NCBI RefSeq assembly: GCF_947500265.1
Contig: NZ_CANMRN010000012.1
Span: forward strand, 26,307-90,306
DNA length: 64,000 nucleotides
Direction: 5' to 3'
DNA from: an uncultured Psychrobacter sp.
GTDB lineage: Bacteria; Pseudomonadota; Gammaproteobacteria; Pseudomonadales; Moraxellaceae
The notes under the pieces were generated by a model, which was not told the DNA's origin, made no database searches, and saw only the letters and a list, made by a program, of their open reading frames with translations. Numbering within the stretch: the stretch's first letter is position 1; each line of letters opens with the position of its first letter. Of the stretch, positions 56,755-64,000 are shown one piece after another. The position numbers were made by a program, and so were the translations under genes.

Positions 56755-58251
56755 TTAGTCTGTCCAAGCGTCACGGTTGGCTTCATCTCTGAGTTTTACA
56801 AAGTTATCAGGATCAAACTTAATCTGATCGCCTGTTTTACCCTCTTTTACCTGACGCTCATAGTCACGTAGTATTCTTAGCGCTACAGGAGACAAGAGCA
56901 AAATAGCCACTAAGTTGACTAAGGCCATTAGCCCCATAGATAGGTCAGCAAAGTTCCATATAGCAGGTAGGCTAGCAACCGAGCCGATAAATACCATACC
57001 TAACACTAGGAAGCGGAAAATCATAATCATCACTTTAGCGTTTTTGGCACCAGAGATAAATTCAAGATTTGACTCACCGTAGCTGTAGTTGGCGATGATA
57101 GACGTAAATGAGAAGAAGAAAATCGCAATCGCCACGAACACCACACCTAGGTCACCCACATACTGTGATAAGGCTAACTGAGTTAACTGAATACCTTCTT
57201 GCTCGACATTAGGGTCGACCACACCAGACAAGATAATAATCGACGCCGTCGCGGTACAAATGATAAGGGTGTCCATAAATACGCCTAGCATTTGCATGAA
57301 ACCTTGCACTGCTGGGTGATCAGGATGACTCTTTGCCGTTGCTGCAGCATTCGGTGCTGAACCCATACCTGCTTCGTTAGAAAACAAACCACGTTTGATA
57401 CCGTTAATCATCGCCTGCGCAATACCATAACCGATGACACCGCCTGCCGCCTGCTCAAAGCCAAATGCTGATTTTACAATCAATGCGATCGCCGCTGGGA
57501 ACTGGCTAAAATTAGTCACGATAATGAATAGCGCTAGCAAGATGTACAAGATGGCCATCACTGGTACGATTTTACCCGCGATACGAGCTACTGAGCGCAA
57601 ACCACCGAATACCACTGGCGCTACCAGTACTACCAGTACCAAACCTGTCATCCACGTTGGCACACCAAAGGCTTCATTGGTCGCTTGAGCGATGGTGTTG
57701 GATTGTACGCCATTGAATGCCAAACCAAAGGCCACTAACAAACATAATGAGAAAAACACAGCGAGCCAGCGTTTGCCTAGGCCTTTTTCAATATAATAAG
57801 CAGGGCCACCGCGGTACACATTATCGTTGTGCGGTACTTTGTAGGCCTGTGCTAAGGTTGACTCTATAAAGCTGGTCGACATACCGACCAGTGCCGTCAT
57901 CCACATCCAGAATACAGCACCTGGGCCACCCAAATAGATCGCGATTGCCACACCTGCCAAGTTACCAGTACCAACACGCGCGGCCAGCGACGTCATCAAT
58001 GCTTCAAATGAGCTAATACCACCGTCTTTGCGTCCTTGGTTGGACACGCGTAGCAACTTCCACATATGACCAAAATGACGGAACTGAATAAAACGTGTCA
58101 CGATGGTGAAGTAGAGACCCGCACCAATTAGTAAGAACATCAGTAATCCATACCAAGGGTTACTAGCAATCAGCCAGTCATTGTTACCCCAGATAATACC
58201 GACACCATAATTTACGATGTTATTAAACCAACCTACTATCCCTTCGTTCAT
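56755..58251 (-). CDS. AGCS family alanine/glycine:sodium symporter
   Basis: A 498-residue inner-membrane transporter of the alanine or glycine:cation symporter family with about ten to eleven helices. Family signatures are the N-terminal FTIVTRFIQFRHF, SSFEALMTSLAARVGTGNLAGVA, GGPGAVFWMW, RGGPAYYIEKGLG, KRGLFSNEAGMGSAPNAAA and the late SIIANYSYGESNLEF. These proteins import small neutral amino acids with sodium. Substrate preference cannot be read from sequence. It converges with the ETF-QO gene. Confidence 0.95.
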   Translation of the reverse strand: MNEGIVGWFNNIVNYGVGIIWGNNDWLIASNPWYGLLMFLLIGAGLYFTIVTRFIQFRHFGHMWKLLRVSNQGRKDGGISSFEALMTSLAARVGTGNLAGVAIAIYLGGPGAVFWMWMTALVGMSTSFIESTLAQAYKVPHNDNVYRGGPAYYIEKGLGKRWLAVFFSLCLLVAFGLAFNGVQSNTIAQATNEAFGVPTWMTGLVLVVLVAPVVFGGLRSVARIAGKIVPVMAILYILLALFIIVTNFSQFPAAIALIVKSAFGFEQAAGGVIGYGIAQAMINGIKRGLFSNEAGMGSAPNAAATAKSHPDHPAVQGFMQMLGVFMDTLIICTATASIIILSGVVDPNVEQEGIQLTQLALSQYVGDLGVVFVAIAIFFFSFTSIIANYSYGESNLEFISGAKNAKVMIMIFRFLVLGMVFIGSVASLPAIWNFADLSMGLMALVNLVAILLLSPVALRILRDYERQVKEGKTGDQIKFDPDNFVKLRDEANRDAWTD

Positions 58252-59005
58252 ATGGGCTCCTTATTCATTCTTTATACGCGTTACTTAAATTTCATATCGA
58301 TATCATATTTTGATTGCCATGGTCTATATAAGACTCTGCGCAAAATATCTGATACCAAAAAGACACGTGCATGATATAGATATTGAGCGACATGCGACCA
58401 TCACGTTTACTTATCAACTTCATATAATTATTTTTAAAATAAATGATGCTTATGTTTCATCTTATATAGAATAAATTAAGTGATAATTTAATCGCACAAA
58501 TTACACGGTTGCCGTACCGTTTCCGTAACGTCGGGTTTTTCAATGAAGGCTAAGCAAACTAATTTTTAGTAATTTAATTATTGTTCATGCGCAGTAGTTT
58601 GCAATTATTTATATTAAACCGTGCTAATATGAATTCTATATCCGTTTAGACTGTTTTATGGTTATCGAAGCTATCAAGCAGTACAATAGGTTAGCGTGTT
58701 AAAAAGATTAAAACTCTTGTCAGGAAGACGAGATTGTTAAAAAGACACTGGATAGTCCACCCTTCTGTCTTCCTCAAGAAACGTTATTTTTGCCATTCGA
58801 TGGTTTAGGTCAATACGATGCTTAAATAGTCAACTACTTTTATTTGAAGTAGAGAACTATCGAGCATTAAACGTACTATCACGCATCATCGTTTTCACTA
58901 TATAAAGCAGTACCTTACTATTTTTTATACTTTTCGTAGTAAGAAATAATCGCAGTTCTTTTTATATGGTTGATATTTTTTAGGTAAGACAAAAGGAGTT
59001 GTCCT
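58252..59005. other. Large AT-rich intergenic region upstream of the symporter pair
   Basis: No gene is seen in 754 bp. It holds divergent promoters. The most notable element is an inverted repeat AGGAAGAC (58722-58729) and GTCTTCCT (58767-58774) within a longer imperfect match, possibly a leader hairpin or binding site. Confidence 0.45.
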
Positions 59006-59266
59006 ATGGAAAACCACAACGATCCATCTGGATATTGGCGCGCCAATATTCGTCTCATTCTCGGCAGCTTGGTTGTTTGGGCGCTATGCTCATATGGCTT
59101 TGGTATCTTGTTTCGTCCATTGTTAGCTGGTATCAAAATCGGTGGTACTGATCTGGGCTTTTGGTTTGCTCAGCAAGGATCCATTGGTATATTTATCATC
59201 CTAATTTTCTTTTACGCTTGGCGTATGAATAAGTTAGATAAACAATATGGCGTAGACGAGGAATAG
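59006..59266 (+). CDS. DUF4212 small subunit of sodium/solute symporter
   Basis: An 86-residue membrane protein with two helices: SLVVWALCSYGFGILF and GSIGIFIILIFFYAWRM. The N-terminal YWRANIRLI and the ending MNKLDKQYGVDEE are typical of DUF4212, which is found directly upstream of a large SSS-family permease (TIGR03647/TIGR03648 pair). The stop is four bases from the next start, so the two are surely cotranscribed. AAGGAGTTGT precedes the ATG. It probably stabilises or tunes the large permease. Confidence 0.92.
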   Translation: MENHNDPSGYWRANIRLILGSLVVWALCSYGFGILFRPLLAGIKIGGTDLGFWFAQQGSIGIFIILIFFYAWRMNKLDKQYGVDEE

Positions 59267-59270
59267 CCCC

Positions 59271-61139
59271 ATGAGTCAATTTGTAATTAATCTTATTTTT
59301 GTGGGTCTATCCTTCGCTCTCTATTTCGGTATCGCGATTTGGGCTCGTGCTGGTTCAACCAGTGAATTTTATGTTGCTGGTGGTGGTGTCCATCCGGTCG
59401 TTAACGGTATGGCAACAGCTGCTGACTGGATGAGTGCGGCGTCATTTATCTCAATGGCAGGTCTTATTGCTGCTAGTGGTTATGGCGCTTCTACCTATTT
59501 GATGGGTTGGACTGGCGGTTACGTTCTGCTAGCGATGCTTTTAGCGCCTTATTTACGTAAGTTCGGTAAGTTCACGGTTCCTGATTTTATCGGCGATCGT
59601 TTTTACTCAAAAACGGCTGCTATGATTGCTGTGGTCTGTTTGATTACCGCATCGACCACTTACGTTATCGGTCAGATGACCGGTGCTGGTGTTGCATTCT
59701 CGCGCTTCTTAGAAGTTGAGAGCAGTACTGGTCTTATCATTGCGGCTATTGTTGTCTTCTTCTATGCCGTACTTGGTGGTATGAAAGGGATTACCTATAC
59801 GCAGGTTGCACAGTATGTGGTTCTGATGATTGCCTATACTATTCCTGCTGTCTTTATTTCACTTGAGTTGACAGGTAACCCGATTCCAGGCCTTGGTTTG
59901 TTCTCAAACCATGTCGAATCAGGTGTCCCTATTTTGACTAAGCTTAACCAAGTTGTGACTGACTTAGGATTTGCCTCTTATACGGCTGATGTTCCTAACA
60001 AGCTAAACATGGTGCTATTTACCTTGACGCTAATGATCGGTACAGCAGGTCTACCACACGTTATCATTCGTTTTTTCACTGTACCTAAAGTGGCTGATGC
60101 ACGTTGGACAGCAGGTTGGACACTGGTATTTATCTCGCTACTATACTTTACTGCTCCAGCAGTAGGTGCTATGGCTCGTCTAAACCTAATTGACACCGTT
60201 TACCCACAAGGGGTTGCAGAAGCGCCTCTAGAATATGATCAACGTCCAGACTGGATGATGACATGGGAAGAAACAGGTCTTATCAAGTATAACGATCTAA
60301 ACAATGATGGTCGTATTCAGTTGTACAGTGATAGTGGGTTAGGTGCTGCTCAGATCGCCCTTAATACTGCTCAAACTGACGGTGGCGATGTTGCTGCAGC
60401 AACTGCAGCGGTAGAAACCGCTCGTATTGCACATGATGCAGAGCTTGATGGTCGTTTTGCTAACGCTGGATGGGCAGGTAACGAGCTTGATGTTAACGCT
60501 GATATCTTAGTTCTAGCGAATCCAGAAATTGCACAGCTTCCACCATGGGTTATTGGTCTGATTGCTGCAGGTGGTTTGGCAGCAGCACTATCAACCGCTG
60601 CAGGCCTACTGCTTGCAATTTCATCAGCCATCAGTCATGACTTGATCAAACGTAACTTAAACCCAAATATCACTGATAAACAAGAGCTAAAATATGCTCG
60701 TATCACTATGGGTGTGGCGATTGTAGTAGCAACTTACTTAGGTATGAATCCGCCAGGGTTTGCCGCACAGGTCGTAGCACTGGCCTTCGGTATTGCTGCC
60801 TCTTCATTGTTCCCCGTGTTAATGATGGGTATTTTCTCTAAACGCATCAACAATCTTGGCGCTATTGCAGGTATGTTGACTGGTTTAATAGTCGTTCTTG
60901 TCTATATCTTTATGTTCAAAGGTTGGTTCTTCATCAGTGGTACAGCGAACTTCCCTGATACTGAAGAGTACTGGTTATTTGGTATCTCACCACTATCATT
61001 TGGTGCAGTTGGTGCATTGCTTAACTTCATCGTAGCATTCGCTGTATCTTATGCTACTGCGCCACCACCAGCACATATTCAAGAGCTGGTTGAGAGCGTA
61101 CGTTCTCCACGTGGCGCTGGCGGTGCAGTCGACCACTAA
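59271..61139 (+). CDS. Sodium:solute symporter (acetate-symporter-like large subunit)
   Basis: A 622-residue SSS-family permease with about thirteen helices, of the VC_2705 subgroup (family knowledge), related to acetate permeases. Signatures include EFYVAGGGVHPVVNGMATAA, ADWMSAASFISMAGL, MTGAGVAFSRFLEVESS, LPHVIIRFFTV and GGLAAALSTAAGLLLAISSA. A hydrophilic insert of about 85 residues between helices contains a DxNxDG calcium-binding-like motif (DLNNDGRIQLYSD) and acidic Ala-rich sequence. It forms an operon with DUF4212 and ends at the terminator at 61175-61213. The cargo is likely a small carboxylate, not proven. Confidence 0.93.
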   Translation: MSQFVINLIFVGLSFALYFGIAIWARAGSTSEFYVAGGGVHPVVNGMATAADWMSAASFISMAGLIAASGYGASTYLMGWTGGYVLLAMLLAPYLRKFGKFTVPDFIGDRFYSKTAAMIAVVCLITASTTYVIGQMTGAGVAFSRFLEVESSTGLIIAAIVVFFYAVLGGMKGITYTQVAQYVVLMIAYTIPAVFISLELTGNPIPGLGLFSNHVESGVPILTKLNQVVTDLGFASYTADVPNKLNMVLFTLTLMIGTAGLPHVIIRFFTVPKVADARWTAGWTLVFISLLYFTAPAVGAMARLNLIDTVYPQGVAEAPLEYDQRPDWMMTWEETGLIKYNDLNNDGRIQLYSDSGLGAAQIALNTAQTDGGDVAAATAAVETARIAHDAELDGRFANAGWAGNELDVNADILVLANPEIAQLPPWVIGLIAAGGLAAALSTAAGLLLAISSAISHDLIKRNLNPNITDKQELKYARITMGVAIVVATYLGMNPPGFAAQVVALAFGIAASSLFPVLMMGIFSKRINNLGAIAGMLTGLIVVLVYIFMFKGWFFISGTANFPDTEEYWLFGISPLSFGAVGALLNFIVAFAVSYATAPPPAHIQELVESVRSPRGAGGAVDH

Positions 61140-61174
61140 GCTCACAACTGAGGATATATCTTCTGTTACTATAT

Positions 61175-61214
61175 ATCACTCACAGGCAGTAGCTGCTTGT
61201 GGGTGATTTTTTTA
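61175..61214 (+). terminator. Intrinsic terminator after the symporter pair
   Basis: An imperfect 15-bp stem (61175-61189 and 61193-61207, base ATCAC/GTGAT) with a 3-nt loop and seven T. Confidence 0.85.
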
Positions 61215-61300
61215 TCCTATAGCTATAATAACTAAATTTTAGATTTTTACTTTATCTAATAGGTTCAATTAGACACATCTAACGCATTAAGGAATATTTT

Positions 61301-61849
61301 ATGCTTTTTGAGTTTATCGCTACCATCGCTGCCGCATTTGGTATGGCTGGACTAGCACTTATCATAACTCACCTCAGCAAACTGGCAGGCAAACGTGCAC
61401 CTAAATGGCTGATTCCCTTATTTGCTGCTATTGGGATGTTTGCATTTCAGATAAACCAGGAATACAGCTGGTATGGTCAACAAGTGCGAGATCTGCCAGA
61501 AGGCGTAGAAGTTGTCAAAACAGCAGAAAGCACGGAATGGTTCCGTCCATGGTCTTATGCTAAACCACAAATATTACGTTTTATCGCTGCCGATACTGGA
61601 AATGCTAGTGTGCAAGTAGACAACCCAAATATATATTTATTCAATTTATATTTATTTGAAAGACGCAGAAGTGTAGAGAAAGTTCCACAAGTTATCGATT
61701 GCAGTGTTCCTGCGCGTGCAGATTACGTTATACCAGAAAAAGACAGCACGCTCACGGTGGATGAACATGTTAAACAGACCACTGCATGGCGAGAGCTGAC
61801 TACAGATGATCCTTTATTTATCGAAATCTGTACTGATACAAACGTCTAA
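61301..61849 (+). CDS. Hypothetical membrane protein
   Basis: A 182-residue protein with two N-terminal hydrophobic segments (FIATIAAAFGMAGLALIITHL at 4-24 and LIPLFAAIGMFAFQI at about 36-50), then a soluble domain of about 130 residues, probably periplasmic. The soluble part has EYSWYGQQVRDLPEGVEVV, NIYLFNLYLFERRRS and two Cys (VIDCSVP and IEICTDT) that could pair. The sequence is coherent and typical of a conserved gammaproteobacterial hypothetical, but I do not recognise a named family. AAGGAAT lies before the ATG. Confidence 0.75.
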   Translation: MLFEFIATIAAAFGMAGLALIITHLSKLAGKRAPKWLIPLFAAIGMFAFQINQEYSWYGQQVRDLPEGVEVVKTAESTEWFRPWSYAKPQILRFIAADTGNASVQVDNPNIYLFNLYLFERRRSVEKVPQVIDCSVPARADYVIPEKDSTLTVDEHVKQTTAWRELTTDDPLFIEICTDTNV

Positions 61850-61906
61850 TCCAATAACGCTTAGTACAACGATGCTGGTTTATTAAACACTGATAGTACT
61901 TCGCTT

Positions 61907-62512
61907 TTAATAGCGTTGAGAAGCGGCTGAATAAGTATGCTTTGAATTAGCTCCTAGCAATAGCCCAGCGCACAAACCACCAAAATGTGCCGCAAATGAG
62001 ATACCTTGTTGCGGCATCAATCCTTGCTTAATGGTCAGCCAATAGCCAGTCCCCATAACAATACAAGCAATCAGATAACCCCAGCGCCGCGCAAATATAG
62101 CCCCGCCTATCATATAACCTAACATTGCAAAGCAAAGCCCTGATGCGCCAATATGGATAGAAGATGGCGACCCGATAACCCAAGTGACCAGTCCTGAGGC
62201 GACCACCAGTTTAATCACCGTGCGATAAGCATTCTTCTCAAACAGTCCAAACAAAAATAAAATCTGTAATAGCGTCACCGTATTACCAGTCAAATGCGAC
62301 AAATTGCCATGCATGGTCCATGAAGCAAATACCCCTATCATACTACCTACATCTAAAGCACGCGGTACAATACCAAAGATATTCCACATACCAAATAAGA
62401 CCACTTCATTTAGAAAAAACATGCCCCACATCGGTATAAGCACAAAAGCATAAAGTCCAATGACCTGCTTTATTCGTACGACAATTAAGTGAAGCAACTG
62501 CTGCCAATTCAT
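61907..62512 (-). CDS. Rhomboid family intramembrane serine protease
   Basis: A 201-residue membrane protein with six helices. The catalytic dyad is Ser124 in HIGASGLCFAMLGYM and His176 in SFAAHFGGLCAG. The HGNLSHLTGNTVTLL segment (H68 to N77) provides the conserved oxyanion-helping residues and the L1-loop exit. Size and topology match the minimal rhomboid core without extra domains. The substrate is unknown. It lies 40 bp downstream of the 5'-nucleotidase gene in the same direction and is probably cotranscribed. Confidence 0.92.
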   Translation of the reverse strand: MNWQQLLHLIVVRIKQVIGLYAFVLIPMWGMFFLNEVVLFGMWNIFGIVPRALDVGSMIGVFASWTMHGNLSHLTGNTVTLLQILFLFGLFEKNAYRTVIKLVVASGLVTWVIGSPSSIHIGASGLCFAMLGYMIGGAIFARRWGYLIACIVMGTGYWLTIKQGLMPQQGISFAAHFGGLCAGLLLGANSKHTYSAASQRY

Positions 62513-62552
62513 ATACCATCCTATCCTTATTACCTAGGTTTTTTATACCTAC

Positions 62553-63605
62553 TTAATGGTTTACAGCAAACAATGGATGCACAGCAGGTTTGAATGATAA
62601 CAAAGATGCATCCTCATCAGCAGTCAAATAGTTGTCACCATGCAATAATGACGTCGAATGATAAGGAACCAAGGCCGTAGGAATAAAGCGACGTGCTGCG
62701 TCGATATGCTTGATGGAATCATCAAAGAAGATATGCGGCGCAAATGTTCTGAGTACCGCTGTTTTCTCTAATCCTCCCAAAAAAAACGCCATATCAACAT
62801 TCACGCCCCATTCTCGCAACGTCTTGATAGCACGCAAGTCAGCTGGTGCATTACGCGCCGTCACCAGCGCAATTTTTATTGGCGAGTATTTTAAACCAGC
62901 AGGCAGGCGCTCTTGCAGATTTGACAATTTAATCAACAATTCAGCATAAGGGCCTTTTTCAATCGGTAAATCACGCATTTGTACTTCACGGTCATGAAAG
63001 GCTCGCAGTCCTTTTTGTTTATATAGCAGTTCACCTGAATCATCAAAAAGCACTGCATCCCCATCAAAGGCAATACGCAGCTGCTCAGTGTCCAACTCAT
63101 AAGTATTGACAGGCGTGGCGTCTAGTATGGCACAGGCACAGATATTAGCATCCGCCACTTGCTGAGCATCCTCGCGATTGGTGGTCAAGAACAGATCAAC
63201 GTTGAAATCTTTGATATAAGGCGCTACTGGGCTACCTGAAACAAAAGCCGAACGGGAGATATTAATATCATGTTCTAGAATTGCATTAAGTACCTGAATA
63301 CCAGTGTCTGGACTACTTTTTGAGACGATAACGACTTCGACCAATGGTGTTTCAATGTCTGAATCTTGTCCATCGCTATTATCAGAATACTTATTTAGGT
63401 TTAGTAACGCTTTGATCAACGGATAACCTGCACCAATATTCAAGGGATCATTTTCACGTTCGGTCATGTACTCCCTAAACTCTTTTATAGCACTTGTAGG
63501 TCGTTGCTCTAGCAGCTCTAGCAAATAGTTTTCCGATTCAGTCAAATCAAAAAGTGCCGTCGCAGAAATTGCGACGATAAGCGTATTACTAAAATCGACA
63601 GCCAT
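62553..63605 (-). CDS. 5'-nucleotidase (NT5C1-like, PF06189)
   Basis: A 350-residue cytoplasmic 5'-nucleotidase-family protein related to eukaryotic cytosolic NT5C1. Matching segments are LIVAISATALFDLTESE, VEVVIVSKSSPDTGIQVLNAI, FVSGSPVAPYI, VDLFLTTNREDAQQV, LRIAFDGDAVLFDDSGE and HIFFDDSIKHID (phosphohydrolase Asp residues). The Ser/Asp-rich insert SDNSDGQDSDIE (about 73-84) is extra. The likely role is dephosphorylating nucleoside monophosphates; the base preference is unknown. It is probably in an operon with the rhomboid gene. Confidence 0.88.
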   Translation of the reverse strand: MAVDFSNTLIVAISATALFDLTESENYLLELLEQRPTSAIKEFREYMTERENDPLNIGAGYPLIKALLNLNKYSDNSDGQDSDIETPLVEVVIVSKSSPDTGIQVLNAILEHDINISRSAFVSGSPVAPYIKDFNVDLFLTTNREDAQQVADANICACAILDATPVNTYELDTEQLRIAFDGDAVLFDDSGELLYKQKGLRAFHDREVQMRDLPIEKGPYAELLIKLSNLQERLPAGLKYSPIKIALVTARNAPADLRAIKTLREWGVNVDMAFFLGGLEKTAVLRTFAPHIFFDDSIKHIDAARRFIPTALVPYHSTSLLHGDNYLTADEDASLLSFKPAVHPLFAVNH

Positions 63606-63765
63606 GACTATCTCTACTTATAAAGTTATATAGGAAAATGAATGAAAACCAGTTTACTACACTCACATGCCTTTATAACATTAAGAAAAGTTATCACCAT
63701 GCAGCGTCATAGATTGTGAGTTTGTAAAACTGCCCTCTCTTAATTCTTAGTCAAAATATCAGTCA

Positions 63766-63803
63766 ATAAAAAAGCCACACTGCTTTATTAGCAATATGGC
63801 TTC
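63766..63803 (-). terminator. Intrinsic terminator of the TRAP transporter gene
   Basis: GCCATATTGC and GCAGTGTGGC (63791-63800 and 63774-63783 on the minus strand) pair with two G-U wobbles across a 7-nt loop and run into six T on the minus strand. Confidence 0.75.
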
Positions 63804-63850
63804 ATACAATAACGTTATAAGCTATGGTTTAGATTCAGTTTATATTCCGC

Positions 63851-64000
63851 CTACCCGAGCAACACAAGCGAGATGGCAGGGAACATCACTAAGATAACCA
63901 AACGGATTACATCAGAGACAATGAATGGTGCCACCCCGCGGAACATATCACTCAGCTTAATGTGCGGTGCCATCGCCTTAATCACAAAGATATTCATCCC
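63851..64000 (-). CDS. TRAP transporter large permease DctM, C-terminal end
   Basis: The last 49 codons of a minus-strand gene cut by the window end. The translation (stop TAG at 63851-63853) contains MNIFVIKAMAPHIKLS, FRGVAPFIVSDVIRLVIL and ends FPAISLVLLG, which matches the final two helices of TRAP-type dicarboxylate or small-acid permeases (DctM family). The beginning, and any small permease or binding protein gene, lie outside the window. The terminator at 63766-63803 follows. Confidence 0.85.
   Translation of the reverse strand, partial: GMNIFVIKAMAPHIKLSDMFRGVAPFIVSDVIRLVILVMFPAISLVLLG

Overview
The window looks like a chromosomal segment of a Moraxellaceae gammaproteobacterium, most probably Psychrobacter. 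The basis is moderate-to-low GC, housekeeping proteins of gammaproteobacterial type (FadB/FadA, CmoA/CmoB, PhoB/PhoR, ClpX, ExoX-like nuclease) and acidic, Ser/Asn/Asp-rich inserts in otherwise conserved enzymes. The genus is an inference from general resemblance, not from a search. No rRNA, tRNA, CRISPR array, prophage or transposase gene was recognised.

Layout. 1-9.8 kb: end of an SGNH hydrolase, ribosomal protein L31 type B, a YceI periplasmic protein, a FemAB/GNAT-like transferase, a small lipoprotein, a FAD oxidoreductase, a LOG-family protein, an alpha/beta hydrolase, an ExoX-like exonuclease and an M23 peptidase. 9.8-15 kb: phoB-phoR (PhoR without membrane segments), dtd, a MITE-like element next to psd, an HD hydrolase and an isochorismatase-like hydrolase. 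15-19 kb: the fadB-fadA fatty-acid oxidation pair. 19.6-25.4 kb: ispA, a DUF72 protein with an overlapping AT-rich orphan gene, an SDR, iron superoxide dismutase and rdgB.

25.9-37.3 kb is the most distinctive part. The protein-quality-control set tig, clpP, clpX is split by a complete seven-gene urease cluster on the opposite strand (ureD, ureA, ureBC, ureE, ureF, ureG, ureJ). The beta and alpha urease subunits are fused in one 729-residue frame while gamma stays separate, and the alpha part carries two extra loops. Accessory genes supply nickel uptake (UreJ/HupE type), nickel delivery (UreE with a long His tail) and GTP-dependent metallocentre assembly (UreD, UreF, UreG).

37.6-51 kb: an SDR, an EIIC-like membrane protein, argS with a SPOR-domain gene, DUF2788 and DUF1176 proteins, the cmoA-cmoB tRNA wobble-modification pair, msrA, tpm, a DUF1499 protein and an MltB-like lytic transglycosylase. 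51-64 kb: a small coiled-coil protein, a DUF4062-like orphan, murI, a DUF1285 protein with a pentapeptide repeat, ETF-ubiquinone oxidoreductase (which drains electrons from beta-oxidation), an AGCS amino-acid symporter, a DUF4212 plus sodium:solute symporter pair, a membrane protein, a rhomboid protease, a 5'-nucleotidase and the C-terminal end of a TRAP transporter DctM subunit cut by the window edge.

Most transcription units end in clear intrinsic terminators, several of them bidirectional. I see no obvious unknown multi-gene system. The best candidates for novelty are the UreB-UreC fusion, the soluble PhoR, the DUF4062-like protein, genes flanked by near-identical terminators, and recurrent low-complexity inserts.
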